Positions 25,072 through 33,549 of a stretch of DNA of 64,000 bases are shown in pieces (position 1 is the stretch's first letter; each line of letters starts with the position of its first letter). The DNA is taken from positions 219,529 through 283,528 of the forward strand of contig CANMKK010000002.1 in assembly GCA_947498455.1 (NCBI GenBank), read 5' to 3'. The position numbers and the translations under genes were made by a program. Under the pieces are notes generated by a model, which was given only the letters and a program-made list of their open reading frames with translations, was not told where the DNA came from and did no database searches. Source of the DNA: an uncultured Aquimarina sp. (lineage in GTDB: Bacteria > Bacteroidota > Bacteroidia > Flavobacteriales > Flavobacteriaceae).

Positions 25072-25821
25072 CTATAAAATAGACGATAGATAAAATTCAG
25101 GGAACTTCTTTATTTCCTTATTAGTAGCTATGTTATACAAAATGTGTGTACACATAGCGGCAACGACCCAGGAAGCTATAGAAAGCTGTGGAGGTGATAA
25201 AACCTCTTGTTCATTTTTGTATTTTTCGATAATCTCATGAATCCATTTTTGCGGATCACCCCAAAATTTCATGTAACTAGACGCATACTCAACCATCACG
25301 ACTTCATTGAATTTTTCGTCGTTTTTAGCAATAGAATTTAATGACAATCCATTAGGTGTAATTACGGTGACCAATCCTCCCCAACCTAAATTATAAGGAT
25401 GCAAAACAGGAATATTTTGTTCTTGACAAGCTTTGTCAAATAATAAAGGAACTTCTGATGAAAAATCTAAAGCATTTATTGCAATCTTATGTCCTTGAAT
25501 ATATGTTTCTATATTTTCGGGAGTTAAAAAGGAATTATGTGCATTTATATTAGCATTCTTATTAATGGATTTTAACCTGTTATATAAAGCTTCTGTTTTG
25601 TCTTTAGATATATCATTTTCGGTATAGTTTTCTCTATTCAAATTGGATAATTCAACTTGATCACCAGCGATGATGGTTATATTTTCAAATCCAAGGCGTA
25701 ATGCACATTCTGCAATTACACTACTTATACCACTTCCTCCTAATAATATAGGGTAGCCCTTAATGATTTCCTGTTCTTCATCGCTAACATATATTCTGTT
25801 TCTGCTATATCGCTTTTCCAT
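25072..25821 (-). CDS. ThiF/MoeB/HesA-like E1 adenylating protein
   Basis: The 249-aa protein has the nucleotide-binding loop GGSGISSVIAECALRLGFENITIIAGDQVELSNLNRE, with Asp and Arg, then DISKDKTEALYNRL with the lysine, as in E1-type adenylating enzymes. It lacks the CxxC zinc knuckles of MoeB/ThiF and is shorter than a full E1. In other peptide systems (for example MccB of microcin C) ThiF-like enzymes adenylate the C terminus of a peptide. The gene is convergent with luxR, seven bases apart. Its promoter carries the same dyad at the same 22-bp spacing, so it belongs to the regulon. Confidence 0.75.
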   Translation of the reverse strand: MEKRYSRNRIYVSDEEQEIIKGYPILLGGSGISSVIAECALRLGFENITIIAGDQVELSNLNRENYTENDISKDKTEALYNRLKSINKNANINAHNSFLTPENIETYIQGHKIAINALDFSSEVPLLFDKACQEQNIPVLHPYNLGWGGLVTVITPNGLSLNSIAKNDEKFNEVVMVEYASSYMKFWGDPQKWIHEIIEKYKNEQEVLSPPQLSIASWVVAAMCTHILYNIATNKEIKKFPEFYLSSIL

Positions 25822-25837
25822 CTTTTATTTTTTATTA

Positions 25838-25883
25838 CAAAAATAATAGTAGTAAAGGCATGAAGTTTTAACCAAAAGGGTAG
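25838..25883 (-). promoter_or_regulatory. Dyad-controlled promoter of the ThiF-like gene
   Basis: Minus-strand TATTTTTG at 25845-25838 (TANNTTTG) sits exactly 22 bp from the dyad TTAACCAAAAGGGTAG at 25868-25883. Only one dyad is seen here. Confidence 0.6.
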
Positions 25884-26005
25884 TTTTTTTGATATGTAAA
25901 AGTGATAAATTTATTAAAAAAGGTGAGTTGATGGCTACATTTATTTGCCTTTTATCCTCAAATTTAAAAAGGTATATTATTCCTTTAAAAGGATAAGAAA
26001 TTATT

Positions 26006-26052
26006 AAATAAACAAAATAATTATTGTTTTACGATAATTATTTTGTTTATTT
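26006..26052. repeat. Perfect 19-bp inverted repeat upstream of the DUF2975 gene
   Basis: Arms 26006-26024 and 26034-26052 are exact reverse complements around a nine-base loop. The right arm ends 22 bases before the ATG at 26075. It lies where a promoter and regulator site are expected; the Cro-like protein of the operon could bind it. An RNA hairpin is the alternative. Confidence 0.75.
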
Positions 26053-26074
26053 GCGACATAAATAATCGTACAAT

Positions 26075-26593
26075 ATGAAAGAAGTATATTTTTTTTCTAA
26101 ACTATTTCATTGGGGAACCAGAGTGCTTGCAATAGTCTATGCGATGGTATTTCTATATTCAGTCTTCGTTCTTACCATTAAAACATCTGAGTTGCAGATT
26201 TTGGATAATGGTAAGAGATTTGAGATATTTTTTCCTTTTACACAGCAACCGTTTCTCTTAGGATATTATAATACTTTATTTATTCTTATAGAATTTTTGT
26301 TGGTTTTGAGTTGTTATGGTATTTTCTTTTGGCTATTGAGTAAGGTGTTTTATGTATTCACCCAAGAAAAATTATTCACTCAGAAAGCATACAATCATCT
26401 AAAACGATTTTATATAGCTAATTTATTCGTTCCTGTAATCATATTGACATTGTTGGAAATTTCGTCATACATAGAACGGGAAGATATGATTTTTGTGGCT
26501 TTTCACTTTTTATTAGGAATATTTACATTTTTTTTAGCCACTATTTTCAAGAAAGGATTGGCATTACAGAATAATCAAGACTTAATCATTTAA
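26075..26593 (+). CDS. DUF2975-family membrane protein
   Basis: The 172-aa protein has four predicted membrane helices (around 15-35, 70-95, 110-135 and 140-160), as in DUF2975 proteins. The terminal LALQNNQDLII resembles the conserved end of that family, where a tail on the last helix reads E-L-K-x-E-x-D-L-T-I in better-known members. It is paired, two bases apart, with a small Xre-type regulator, the usual arrangement. Function unknown; possibly sensing or modulating the adjacent regulator. Confidence 0.75.
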   Translation: MKEVYFFSKLFHWGTRVLAIVYAMVFLYSVFVLTIKTSELQILDNGKRFEIFFPFTQQPFLLGYYNTLFILIEFLLVLSCYGIFFWLLSKVFYVFTQEKLFTQKAYNHLKRFYIANLFVPVIILTLLEISSYIEREDMIFVAFHFLLGIFTFFLATIFKKGLALQNNQDLII

Positions 26594-26595
26594 TT

Positions 26596-26802
26596 ATGGC
26601 AATAATAGTAAATATCGATATAATGCTTGCCAAACGTAAAATGAGAAGTAAAGAACTCGCTGAAAAAATAGGAATCACGCAAGCTAACCTTTCCGTATTA
26701 AAAACGGGTAAAGCAAAAGGTATACGATTCGAAACCTTAGAGTCAATATGTGAAGTTTTAAATTGTCAACCAGGAGATATTTTAGAATACACCGAAGAAT
26801 AA
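26596..26802 (+). CDS. Small Cro/YozG-like helix-turn-helix regulator
   Basis: The 68-aa protein is a single HTH: IDIMLAKRKMRSKELAEKIG, ITQANLSVLKTGKAKGIRFE, TLESICEVLNCQPGDILEY. It is the standard partner of DUF2975 proteins and would bind DNA as a dimer. The 19-bp inverted repeat upstream of the operon is the obvious candidate site. A weak hairpin with a T run (26809-26833) follows. Confidence 0.88.
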   Translation: MAIIVNIDIMLAKRKMRSKELAEKIGITQANLSVLKTGKAKGIRFETLESICEVLNCQPGDILEYTEE

Positions 26803-26969
26803 TCAAATAAAAACCAGAAGCTAGGTTTATTTTTTCTGTTATACAAAACTAGGATTCCAACTAATGAACATCCTTTTTTTTGAATAGCATAGCCATACCT
26901 ATGTCAAACGGGTATGAATAGCTTTATGGTATTAAAAAAAATAAAATAGCATCATTAAAAAACATTATT

Positions 26970-28421
26970 ATGAAAATACTGCAAGCAATCCTTTTAGTTT
27001 TAACTGTACAACTCAGCTTTGGACAAGAAAAAATTCAAAAAATTGATAGTTTAATAAAATCCTTATCTGCCAAAGGAAAATTTAATGGTATCATTTTAGT
27101 AGCAGAAAAAGGTAAGATTACGTATCATAAAAATAATGGGTTAGCCGATGAAAGTACAAAAGAAGTAATAAACGAAAACTCTATTTTTAACTTGGCATCA
27201 ATATCTAAACAATTTACTGCAATGGGAATTATGATATTAATGGAAAAAGGAAAACTACAATTAGATGATCCATTAACTAAGTATATTCCTGAGTTATCAG
27301 GCTACCCAATTGTAACTATAAAAAACTTATTAAATCATACCAGTGGATTGCCAGGTTACATGAAATTTTTGGCGCCTTTAGTTGATAGATCAAAAAAAAT
27401 TACAAATGATGATGTAATTAAACTATATAGTCAGCATTCTCCAGATTTAATGTTTCAAACAGGAACACAGTTTAAGTATTGCAATACTGGTTATGTTTTT
27501 TTGGCAAGCATTATAGAACGAGTATCGGGGATTAGTTATGCAGAATTTCTAAAGAAGAATATTTTTGAGCCATTAAAAATGGATAGAACTTTTGTATACT
27601 ATGGCATATCTACTCCAGAAAAAACAGACAATTTTGCCAAAGGCTATGTATTTGATAAAGACGATAAAAAGTATGTAGAGCCTCATCAAATAGAAAAATT
27701 CAACAAAGTATTCGGATGGATGGCAATTTATGGGGATGGAGCAGTACATGCTACAGCTTTAGATTTATTAAAATGGGACCGTGCCTTGTATACGAATAAG
27801 TTAATTTCTGATAAGAGCTTGAACGAAATGTTTTCCCCAACCCATAGGAAAGGAAAATTACTAAAGAGTTATGGTTATGGATTTAATGTGAAAAATTATA
27901 AGCTGACAGGTAAAATTATAAGACATAGTGGAGGATGGCCTGGTTATGTGACAGAAATAGAAAGGCATATTGATACAGATAAAACCATCATTGTCCTACA
28001 AAATCATAATGATTCTAAGAGACCAATTAGGTGGATTAGAAATATACTTTATGGAGCATCTATTCCAAAAACAATGAATCAATTATATGGCGAAGGTAAA
28101 AGTGTGGATGCTATTATTAAGTTTTGTCAAGATCCAGATACTGAATATCTGGTAGATGGATTCAGAGAGTATGATATTAATACTTTCGGATATCAATTAA
28201 TGAAAGTAAAAAGAAATAAGGATGCCTTAAAAGTATTTAGGTTGAATACTCAATTATATCCTAAAAGCGCCAATACTTACGATAGTCTGGGAGAATGTTT
28301 GATGAAATTAGGCAAAGAATACCAAGAAGAAGGAATAGACGCCTATGAAAAGGCATTAGAACTTAACCCGGATAATAAAAATGCAAAATCTATAGTTGCA
28401 ACGTATAAAAAAAGTCACTAG
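26970..28421 (+). CDS. Class C beta-lactamase-like serine hydrolase with TPR tail
   Basis: The 483-aa protein has a signal peptide (MKILQAILLVLTVQLSFGQ) and a penicillin-binding/beta-lactamase class C domain. SxxK is at Ser77-Lys80 (NLASISKQF), Tyr-x-Asn is in KYCNTGYVF and His-Ser-Gly-Gly is in HSGGWPGY. A C-terminal TPR-like section follows (GYQLMKVKRNKDALKVFRLNTQ, EGIDAYEKALELNPDNKNA). Such proteins are peptidases, esterases or DD-peptidases in the periplasm; substrate is not readable. The final helices may bind a partner. A clear terminator follows. Confidence 0.87.
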   Translation: MKILQAILLVLTVQLSFGQEKIQKIDSLIKSLSAKGKFNGIILVAEKGKITYHKNNGLADESTKEVINENSIFNLASISKQFTAMGIMILMEKGKLQLDDPLTKYIPELSGYPIVTIKNLLNHTSGLPGYMKFLAPLVDRSKKITNDDVIKLYSQHSPDLMFQTGTQFKYCNTGYVFLASIIERVSGISYAEFLKKNIFEPLKMDRTFVYYGISTPEKTDNFAKGYVFDKDDKKYVEPHQIEKFNKVFGWMAIYGDGAVHATALDLLKWDRALYTNKLISDKSLNEMFSPTHRKGKLLKSYGYGFNVKNYKLTGKIIRHSGGWPGYVTEIERHIDTDKTIIVLQNHNDSKRPIRWIRNILYGASIPKTMNQLYGEGKSVDAIIKFCQDPDTEYLVDGFREYDINTFGYQLMKVKRNKDALKVFRLNTQLYPKSANTYDSLGECLMKLGKEYQEEGIDAYEKALELNPDNKNAKSIVATYKKSH

Positions 28422-28434
28422 CATTTAAAAAAAT

Positions 28435-28498
28435 AGAGACCTGTATATCATTATAACGTGTAAAATCCCTGTACTTTTTTCAGGTCTCCTTTTTTTGC
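28435..28498 (+). terminator. Terminator after the serine hydrolase gene
   Basis: AGAGACCTG at 28435-28443 and CAGGTCTC at 28481-28488 pair around a 37-base loop and are followed by a run of T. The loop is long, so strength is uncertain. Confidence 0.6.
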
Positions 28499-28647
28499 TT
28501 CAAGCACAATACAATTTAGTAATATTAATTTGCTACAACGGTACGAGTAAAAAGTGTTTCTAGGCTCAAGCAACGAAGGATCTATCATAAGAGGTCAAAG
28601 GCAGGTACTACCACCTTGAAATAACGAATACATAAGTTTTATCAATT

Positions 28648-28676
28648 TTGTAATCCAGTTTCATTAAATTTATTTG
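28648..28676 (+). promoter_or_regulatory. Putative promoter of the metal-efflux operon
   Basis: TTG at 28648-28650 and TTTATTTG at 28669-28676 (one mismatch to TANNTTTG) with an 18-bp spacer, 12 bases before the GTG start at 28689. Confidence 0.45.
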
Positions 28677-28688
28677 TAATTTTACTTC

Positions 28689-29009
28689 GTGAAGTTTTTA
28701 ACAGCTATATTGTCTATTTATATTCTTGGGTTATCGTTCATTACTTGTGATGATGGTGCAACTCATGATGATGCTTCTAATGAAGATGAAATAGCTTGTA
28801 TACTAAAAACAGATCAACATTCGGATACAGGTGAAACGGATTCTTGTTCACCTTTTTGCTTTTGTCAATGCTGTCATATGAATATTCTGAATATTGATTT
28901 CTATCCATATGAAATTATACCACCAGAATTGTCCAATGTACCCAGTACTTATTTTGCTAGTTCTATACAAGAAGTAAGTCACTCTTTCCTCCATCCACCG
29001 CGGGTTTAA
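28689..29009 (+). CDS. DUF6660-like small Cys-rich exported protein
   Basis: The 106-aa protein starts with GTG and has a lipoprotein-like leader ending FITC. The cluster CSPFCFCQCCH (about residues 57-67) follows, an obvious metal-binding patch, together with Asp/His-rich DDGATHDDASNED. Proteins like this often precede CusA/CzcA metal pumps in Bacteroidota. It probably hands metal to the pump or senses it, in the periplasm. The family name is from memory and context. Confidence 0.65.
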   Translation: MKFLTAILSIYILGLSFITCDDGATHDDASNEDEIACILKTDQHSDTGETDSCSPFCFCQCCHMNILNIDFYPYEIIPPELSNVPSTYFASSIQEVSHSFLHPPRV

Positions 29010-29033
29010 TTCAGTTTTACATGATACGTACGT

Positions 29034-29064
29034 CCTTTTGAGTCTTTATATAAAGAGTAAAAGG
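29034..29064. repeat. Interrupted palindrome between the small Cys-rich gene and the metal pump
   Basis: CCTTTT...AAAAGG arms surround the inner palindrome CTTTATATAAAG. It lies 147 bases before the pump gene. Candidate operator or a hairpin affecting the ratio of the two genes. Confidence 0.5.
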
Positions 29065-29210
29065 CATTGTTTAACTAAAATTAACCGCATAGTGGCAAGC
29101 AGATATTTCTAGAATATTAATTCTTTGATTTAAAAGTAAGCCTTGTAGTTTTTATACCGGTTTTATAAGAACAGGTATAAATAACACAATGTGGATCAAA
29201 ATACTTTATA

Positions 29211-32200
29211 ATGATTAATAAACTTATTGAGTTTTCAATCAATAACAAATTTGTTATTGCATTGTTTACTATTGTATTAATAGCAGGAGGGATCTATAGT
29301 GTAACGCAAGTCCCTGTGGATGCAGTCCCTGATATTACGAATAATCAAGTACAGATTATCACCCAATCACCTAATCTAGGTACCGAAGATATAGAGCAAT
29401 TTATTACATACCCAGTTGAATTAGCGGTAGCTAATTTACCGGATGTTACCGAGATTCGTTCTATTTCCCGTTTTGGCCTATCCGTGGTAACCATTGTTTT
29501 TAATGACGATTTAGACACCTATTTACCTAGACAGTTGGTTTCCGAAAAATTAGCAGAAATTAAGGCTAATATCCCACAGGGATTCGGAGAACCGTTTATA
29601 GGCCCAATTTCTACAGGTCTTGGAGAAATTTATCAATATACACTAGAAGTCGCTCCTGAGTATAAAGATAAGTACGATGCTACAGAATTACGTACCATAC
29701 AGGACTGGATCATTCGCCGTCAAATGGCAATGGTTCCGGGAGTTGTAGAGGTAAACGCTTTTGGCGGAAGTATTAAGCAATATGAGGTTACAATAGATCC
29801 AAATGAGCTTAAGTCAATTGGTCTGACCATTAGTGATATTTATGAAGCTCTGGAGAATAACAACCAGAATACAGGGGGAGCCTATATAGAAAAAAACCAT
29901 CAGGCTAATTTTATTAGAGGAGAAGGATTAGCACGCAGTTTAGATGATATTAAGAATATTGTGGTAACGAATAAGAATAGCATCCCGATTCTTATAAAAG
30001 ATATAGGAAAAGTCAACTTTGGAAAAGCAACTCGCTATGGGGCTTTGACCAAAAATGGAGAAGGAGAAGCTGTCGGAGGTATGATTTTAATGCTAAAAGG
30101 AGCCAGTACAGATGAAGTTATTAAAAATGTAAAGAAAAGAATTAAGGAAATCCAAAAATCATTACCTGAGGGAGTTACGATACAACCTTTTTTAGATAGA
30201 AGTAAACTCATTGCCAGTACGACAGCTACAGTTAGAAATAACCTGCTAGAAGGAGCGCTTATTGTTATTTTTATTCTGGTATTCTTCTTAGGGAATTGGC
30301 GAGGAGGTTTGATCGTAGCTTCTACAATTCCTTTAGCATTATTTTTTGCATTTATCCTTATGAATGTTTTTGATGTATGGGCAAATCTGATGAGTCTGGG
30401 AGCTATTGATTTTGGGATTATTGTAGATGGGGCAGTTATTATTGTTGAAAGTACTGTTTTCTTGATTTATCAACAGATGAAGAGAAAAGAGGTTGTCACG
30501 GCAGAAGACAGGAATAGAATTACCTATAGATCGTCTTCAAAAATGATGAATACAGCTTTTTTTGGACAGTTTATTATTCTTATTGTATTTCTGCCTATTT
30601 TGGTATTAGAAGGAGTAGAAGGTAAGATGTTTAGACCCATGGCACTAACCTTTAGTTTTGCTATGATAGGAGCCATGATATTATGCCTAACATACGTACC
30701 AATGATTACATCTGTGTTTTTAAAAACCTCTATAAGTGAAAAGAAATATTGGGGGAATAAGATTATAAATTGGTTAGAAAATACTTATGAAAATATTCAG
30801 GTTAAAGTGCTTAAGAGAGGAAAGGCTATTGTGATTTTGGCTATAACATTATTGATTTTGACAATAGTAGCTTTTACCAAGATGGGAGGCGAATTTATTC
30901 CGCAGCTAGATGAGGGAGATGTAGCATTTCATGCCATACTAAAACCAGGAAGTTCCTTGTCAGAAACAATTGCAACCACCACTAAAATCGAAAAAATTAT
31001 AAAAAATAACTTTCCTGAGGTCAAAGACGTTATCAGTAGAATTGGTGTTGCAGAGGTACCTACAGATCCGATGCCTATGGATCTGGCAGATGTATTTTTG
31101 ATCCTGAAACCCAGTTCAGAATGGGTGAGTGCCTCATCCAAAGAGGAACTCATCGAAAAAATTAAGAAAGAGCTAGAACAGATCCCTGGAGTTAATTATG
31201 AATTTACGCAGCCTATAGAAATGCGATTTAATGAATTAATTACAGGTGTTCGTGAAGATATAGCAGTAAAATTGTATGGAGATGATTTAGAGATTTTAGC
31301 TCAGAAAGCAGAAGAGATGGGTAAAATTATTGCCACTGTCGATGGTGTTGCAGATATGAAAGTAGAAGCAACCTCGGGGCAACCACAAATTACGATTCAG
31401 TATAACCGTAATAAGATAGCGCAGTATGGATTACAAATAAATAAACTAAATAACTTAATACGAACAGCTTTTGCAGGAGGTGTAGCCGGAATCATTTTCG
31501 AAGGAGAAAAACGTTTTGATCTGGTAGTACGTCTAAAAGAAGAGCTACGTCAGGATTTAAGTAATGTAAAAAACCTTTTTGTAACCTTACCTAATGGAGC
31601 TCAGATTCCATTAAAAGAAGTGGCATATATAAGCTATAAGCCTGGACCGATGCAAATAAGTCGCGATAATACCAATCGTAGAACCTATGTAGGGATCAAT
31701 GTTAGAGGACGTGATATTAAGTCTTTGGTTGAAGAGATTAAACAGAAAATTGAAGTCAATGTACAATTACCACCAGGATATTATGTAAGATATGGAGGCG
31801 CTTTTGAAAATCTGGAAAGAGCTACAAAAAAACTAAAAACGGTGGTTCCTATTTCTCTAGGACTCATCTTTGTAATGATATTTTTTGCGTTAAAATCATT
31901 TAAACAAACCATTATGATATATATGGCGATACCACTAGCAACAATAGGAGGGGTATTTTCATTATTAGTAAGAGATATGCCTTTTAGTATATCTGCCGGT
32001 GTCGGGTTTATAGTGCTATTCGGTGTAGCGGTTCTTAATGGATTGGTGTTAATTAGTGGATATAATGAGCTTAAAGAAGAAGGTGTTAAGGATATTAACG
32101 AACGAATTAGGATAGGTACACGAAGGAGAATTCGTCCTATACTTTTAACAGCGCTAACAGATATGCTTGGTTTTTTACCCATGGCGCTATCCACTACATC

Positions 32201-33548
32201 AGGAGCTGAGGTACAGCGACCACTAGCCACTGTAGTAGTTGGGGGATTATTGACATCTACATTATTGACTTTATTTGTGATTCCTATTTTATACAAGTGG
32301 ATTGAAAATCAAGAACCAACAAAAATAAGAGCTCCGAAACCTAATTCGGTAGTGATTCTCTTGTTAGTATGTACTTGTATTGGAGTTACACAGGCACAGC
32401 AACGTACCATTTCGATGGATGAGGCAGTTGTATTAGCTGTAGAAAACTATCCATCAGTAAAAACTGCAAAACTTTCAGTAGAAAAAGAAAAAGCACTTAA
32501 AAGTACAGCCTGGGACTTTGGGAACACGAAAATATTTACTGCTGGAGAAGAAATTGGAAATAATAATCCTGATGAAACCTATACTACTCTAGGGATAGAA
32601 CAAAATAATATAGATGTTTTTAGTATTCCTTCAAAAAATAAGCTAGCAAAAGAAAGCATACGATTGGCTGAAGCTAATGTAGTACTCAGTGTTTTAGATG
32701 TAAAACAAAAAGTGCAGATTGCCTGGGTAAAAGCTTATGTTGCAAAGCGAAAGTATAAATCCTACGCTGAGATAGATACTGTTTTTTCAGGATTGGACAA
32801 AGCAATTGATTTACAATTCGAAACGGAAATGATCTCCAAACTAGCGTATAATGCAACAGCGAATCAAGGAAAACTAATCGCATTACAAAAAGAACAGGCC
32901 TTTTCTGAATACCAAATAACGTTGCAAGAGTTAAATCAATGGTTATACGGTAGTGAATTGTATGATGTTTCTCTGACTGAAATGGAAATATTTGATACTA
33001 ATGTCTTGGTATCTAAGGAAGATATAGAAAAACATCCTTTGTTCACATATTGGCAAATGCAACTAGGAGTGGCTGATGCACAAAAAAAAGTAGCAAATTC
33101 ACAATTCTTGCCAAAATTATTTGCGCAGTATGGATTTCAGAAAATAGGTGTCCAATCTGGATTTAATAGTTATCAGATTGGCATCCAAGTTCCCTTGATT
33201 TTTAATAAAGCCAGAGGAAAAGCAAAAGCTTCGAAAATCAATTCACAGATCATCGAACAAGAAAACAAAGTAAAAGAGATAGAGTTAAGAAGTACATTTA
33301 ATCAAGTACTTATAAAGTATGAACAGCTTAAAAAAAGCTGGCTATACTATAAAAACGAGGCATTACCTTTAGCAATCCAACAACGTAATGGTGCAATAGT
33401 GGCCTATAAAGAAGGTGCAATGGATTATATCGCTTTTCTACAAAACATGAAAAATGCGATCCAATTAGAGATTACTACCTGGGAAATATTGCAAGCATAT
33501 GCACAGAGTAAAATACAACTGGAATATTTCTTAACTTCAAAAAATTAA
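29211..33548 (+). CDS. CusA/CzcA heavy-metal RND pump fused to a TolC-like outer-membrane factor
   Basis: The 1445-aa protein has about 1040 residues of heavy-metal RND pump: the N-terminal helix INKLIEFSINNKFVIALFTIVLIAGG, VPVDAVPDITNNQVQ, and TM4 with the conserved acidic GAIDFGIIVDGAVIIVES. The C-terminal ~400 residues form a TolC/CusC-like helical barrel (SMDEAVVLAVENYPSVKTAK). Between them, about 1045-1063, is a signal-peptide-like stretch SVVILLLVCTCIGVTQAQ. This looks like a remnant of a formerly separate outer-membrane gene. It would export Cu, Ag, Zn, Co or Cd. The next gene encodes the adaptor two bases on. Confidence 0.9.
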   Translation: MINKLIEFSINNKFVIALFTIVLIAGGIYSVTQVPVDAVPDITNNQVQIITQSPNLGTEDIEQFITYPVELAVANLPDVTEIRSISRFGLSVVTIVFNDDLDTYLPRQLVSEKLAEIKANIPQGFGEPFIGPISTGLGEIYQYTLEVAPEYKDKYDATELRTIQDWIIRRQMAMVPGVVEVNAFGGSIKQYEVTIDPNELKSIGLTISDIYEALENNNQNTGGAYIEKNHQANFIRGEGLARSLDDIKNIVVTNKNSIPILIKDIGKVNFGKATRYGALTKNGEGEAVGGMILMLKGASTDEVIKNVKKRIKEIQKSLPEGVTIQPFLDRSKLIASTTATVRNNLLEGALIVIFILVFFLGNWRGGLIVASTIPLALFFAFILMNVFDVWANLMSLGAIDFGIIVDGAVIIVESTVFLIYQQMKRKEVVTAEDRNRITYRSSSKMMNTAFFGQFIILIVFLPILVLEGVEGKMFRPMALTFSFAMIGAMILCLTYVPMITSVFLKTSISEKKYWGNKIINWLENTYENIQVKVLKRGKAIVILAITLLILTIVAFTKMGGEFIPQLDEGDVAFHAILKPGSSLSETIATTTKIEKIIKNNFPEVKDVISRIGVAEVPTDPMPMDLADVFLILKPSSEWVSASSKEELIEKIKKELEQIPGVNYEFTQPIEMRFNELITGVREDIAVKLYGDDLEILAQKAEEMGKIIATVDGVADMKVEATSGQPQITIQYNRNKIAQYGLQINKLNNLIRTAFAGGVAGIIFEGEKRFDLVVRLKEELRQDLSNVKNLFVTLPNGAQIPLKEVAYISYKPGPMQISRDNTNRRTYVGINVRGRDIKSLVEEIKQKIEVNVQLPPGYYVRYGGAFENLERATKKLKTVVPISLGLIFVMIFFALKSFKQTIMIYMAIPLATIGGVFSLLVRDMPFSISAGVGFIVLFGVAVLNGLVLISGYNELKEEGVKDINERIRIGTRRRIRPILLTALTDMLGFLPMALSTTSGAEVQRPLATVVVGGLLTSTLLTLFVIPILYKWIENQEPTKIRAPKPNSVVILLLVCTCIGVTQAQQRTISMDEAVVLAVENYPSVKTAKLSVEKEKALKSTAWDFGNTKIFTAGEEIGNNNPDETYTTLGIEQNNIDVFSIPSKNKLAKESIRLAEANVVLSVLDVKQKVQIAWVKAYVAKRKYKSYAEIDTVFSGLDKAIDLQFETEMISKLAYNATANQGKLIALQKEQAFSEYQITLQELNQWLYGSELYDVSLTEMEIFDTNVLVSKEDIEKHPLFTYWQMQLGVADAQKKVANSQFLPKLFAQYGFQKIGVQSGFNSYQIGIQVPLIFNKARGKAKASKINSQIIEQENKVKEIELRSTFNQVLIKYEQLKKSWLYYKNEALPLAIQQRNGAIVAYKEGAMDYIAFLQNMKNAIQLEITTWEILQAYAQSKIQLEYFLTSKN

Positions 33549-33549
33549 T

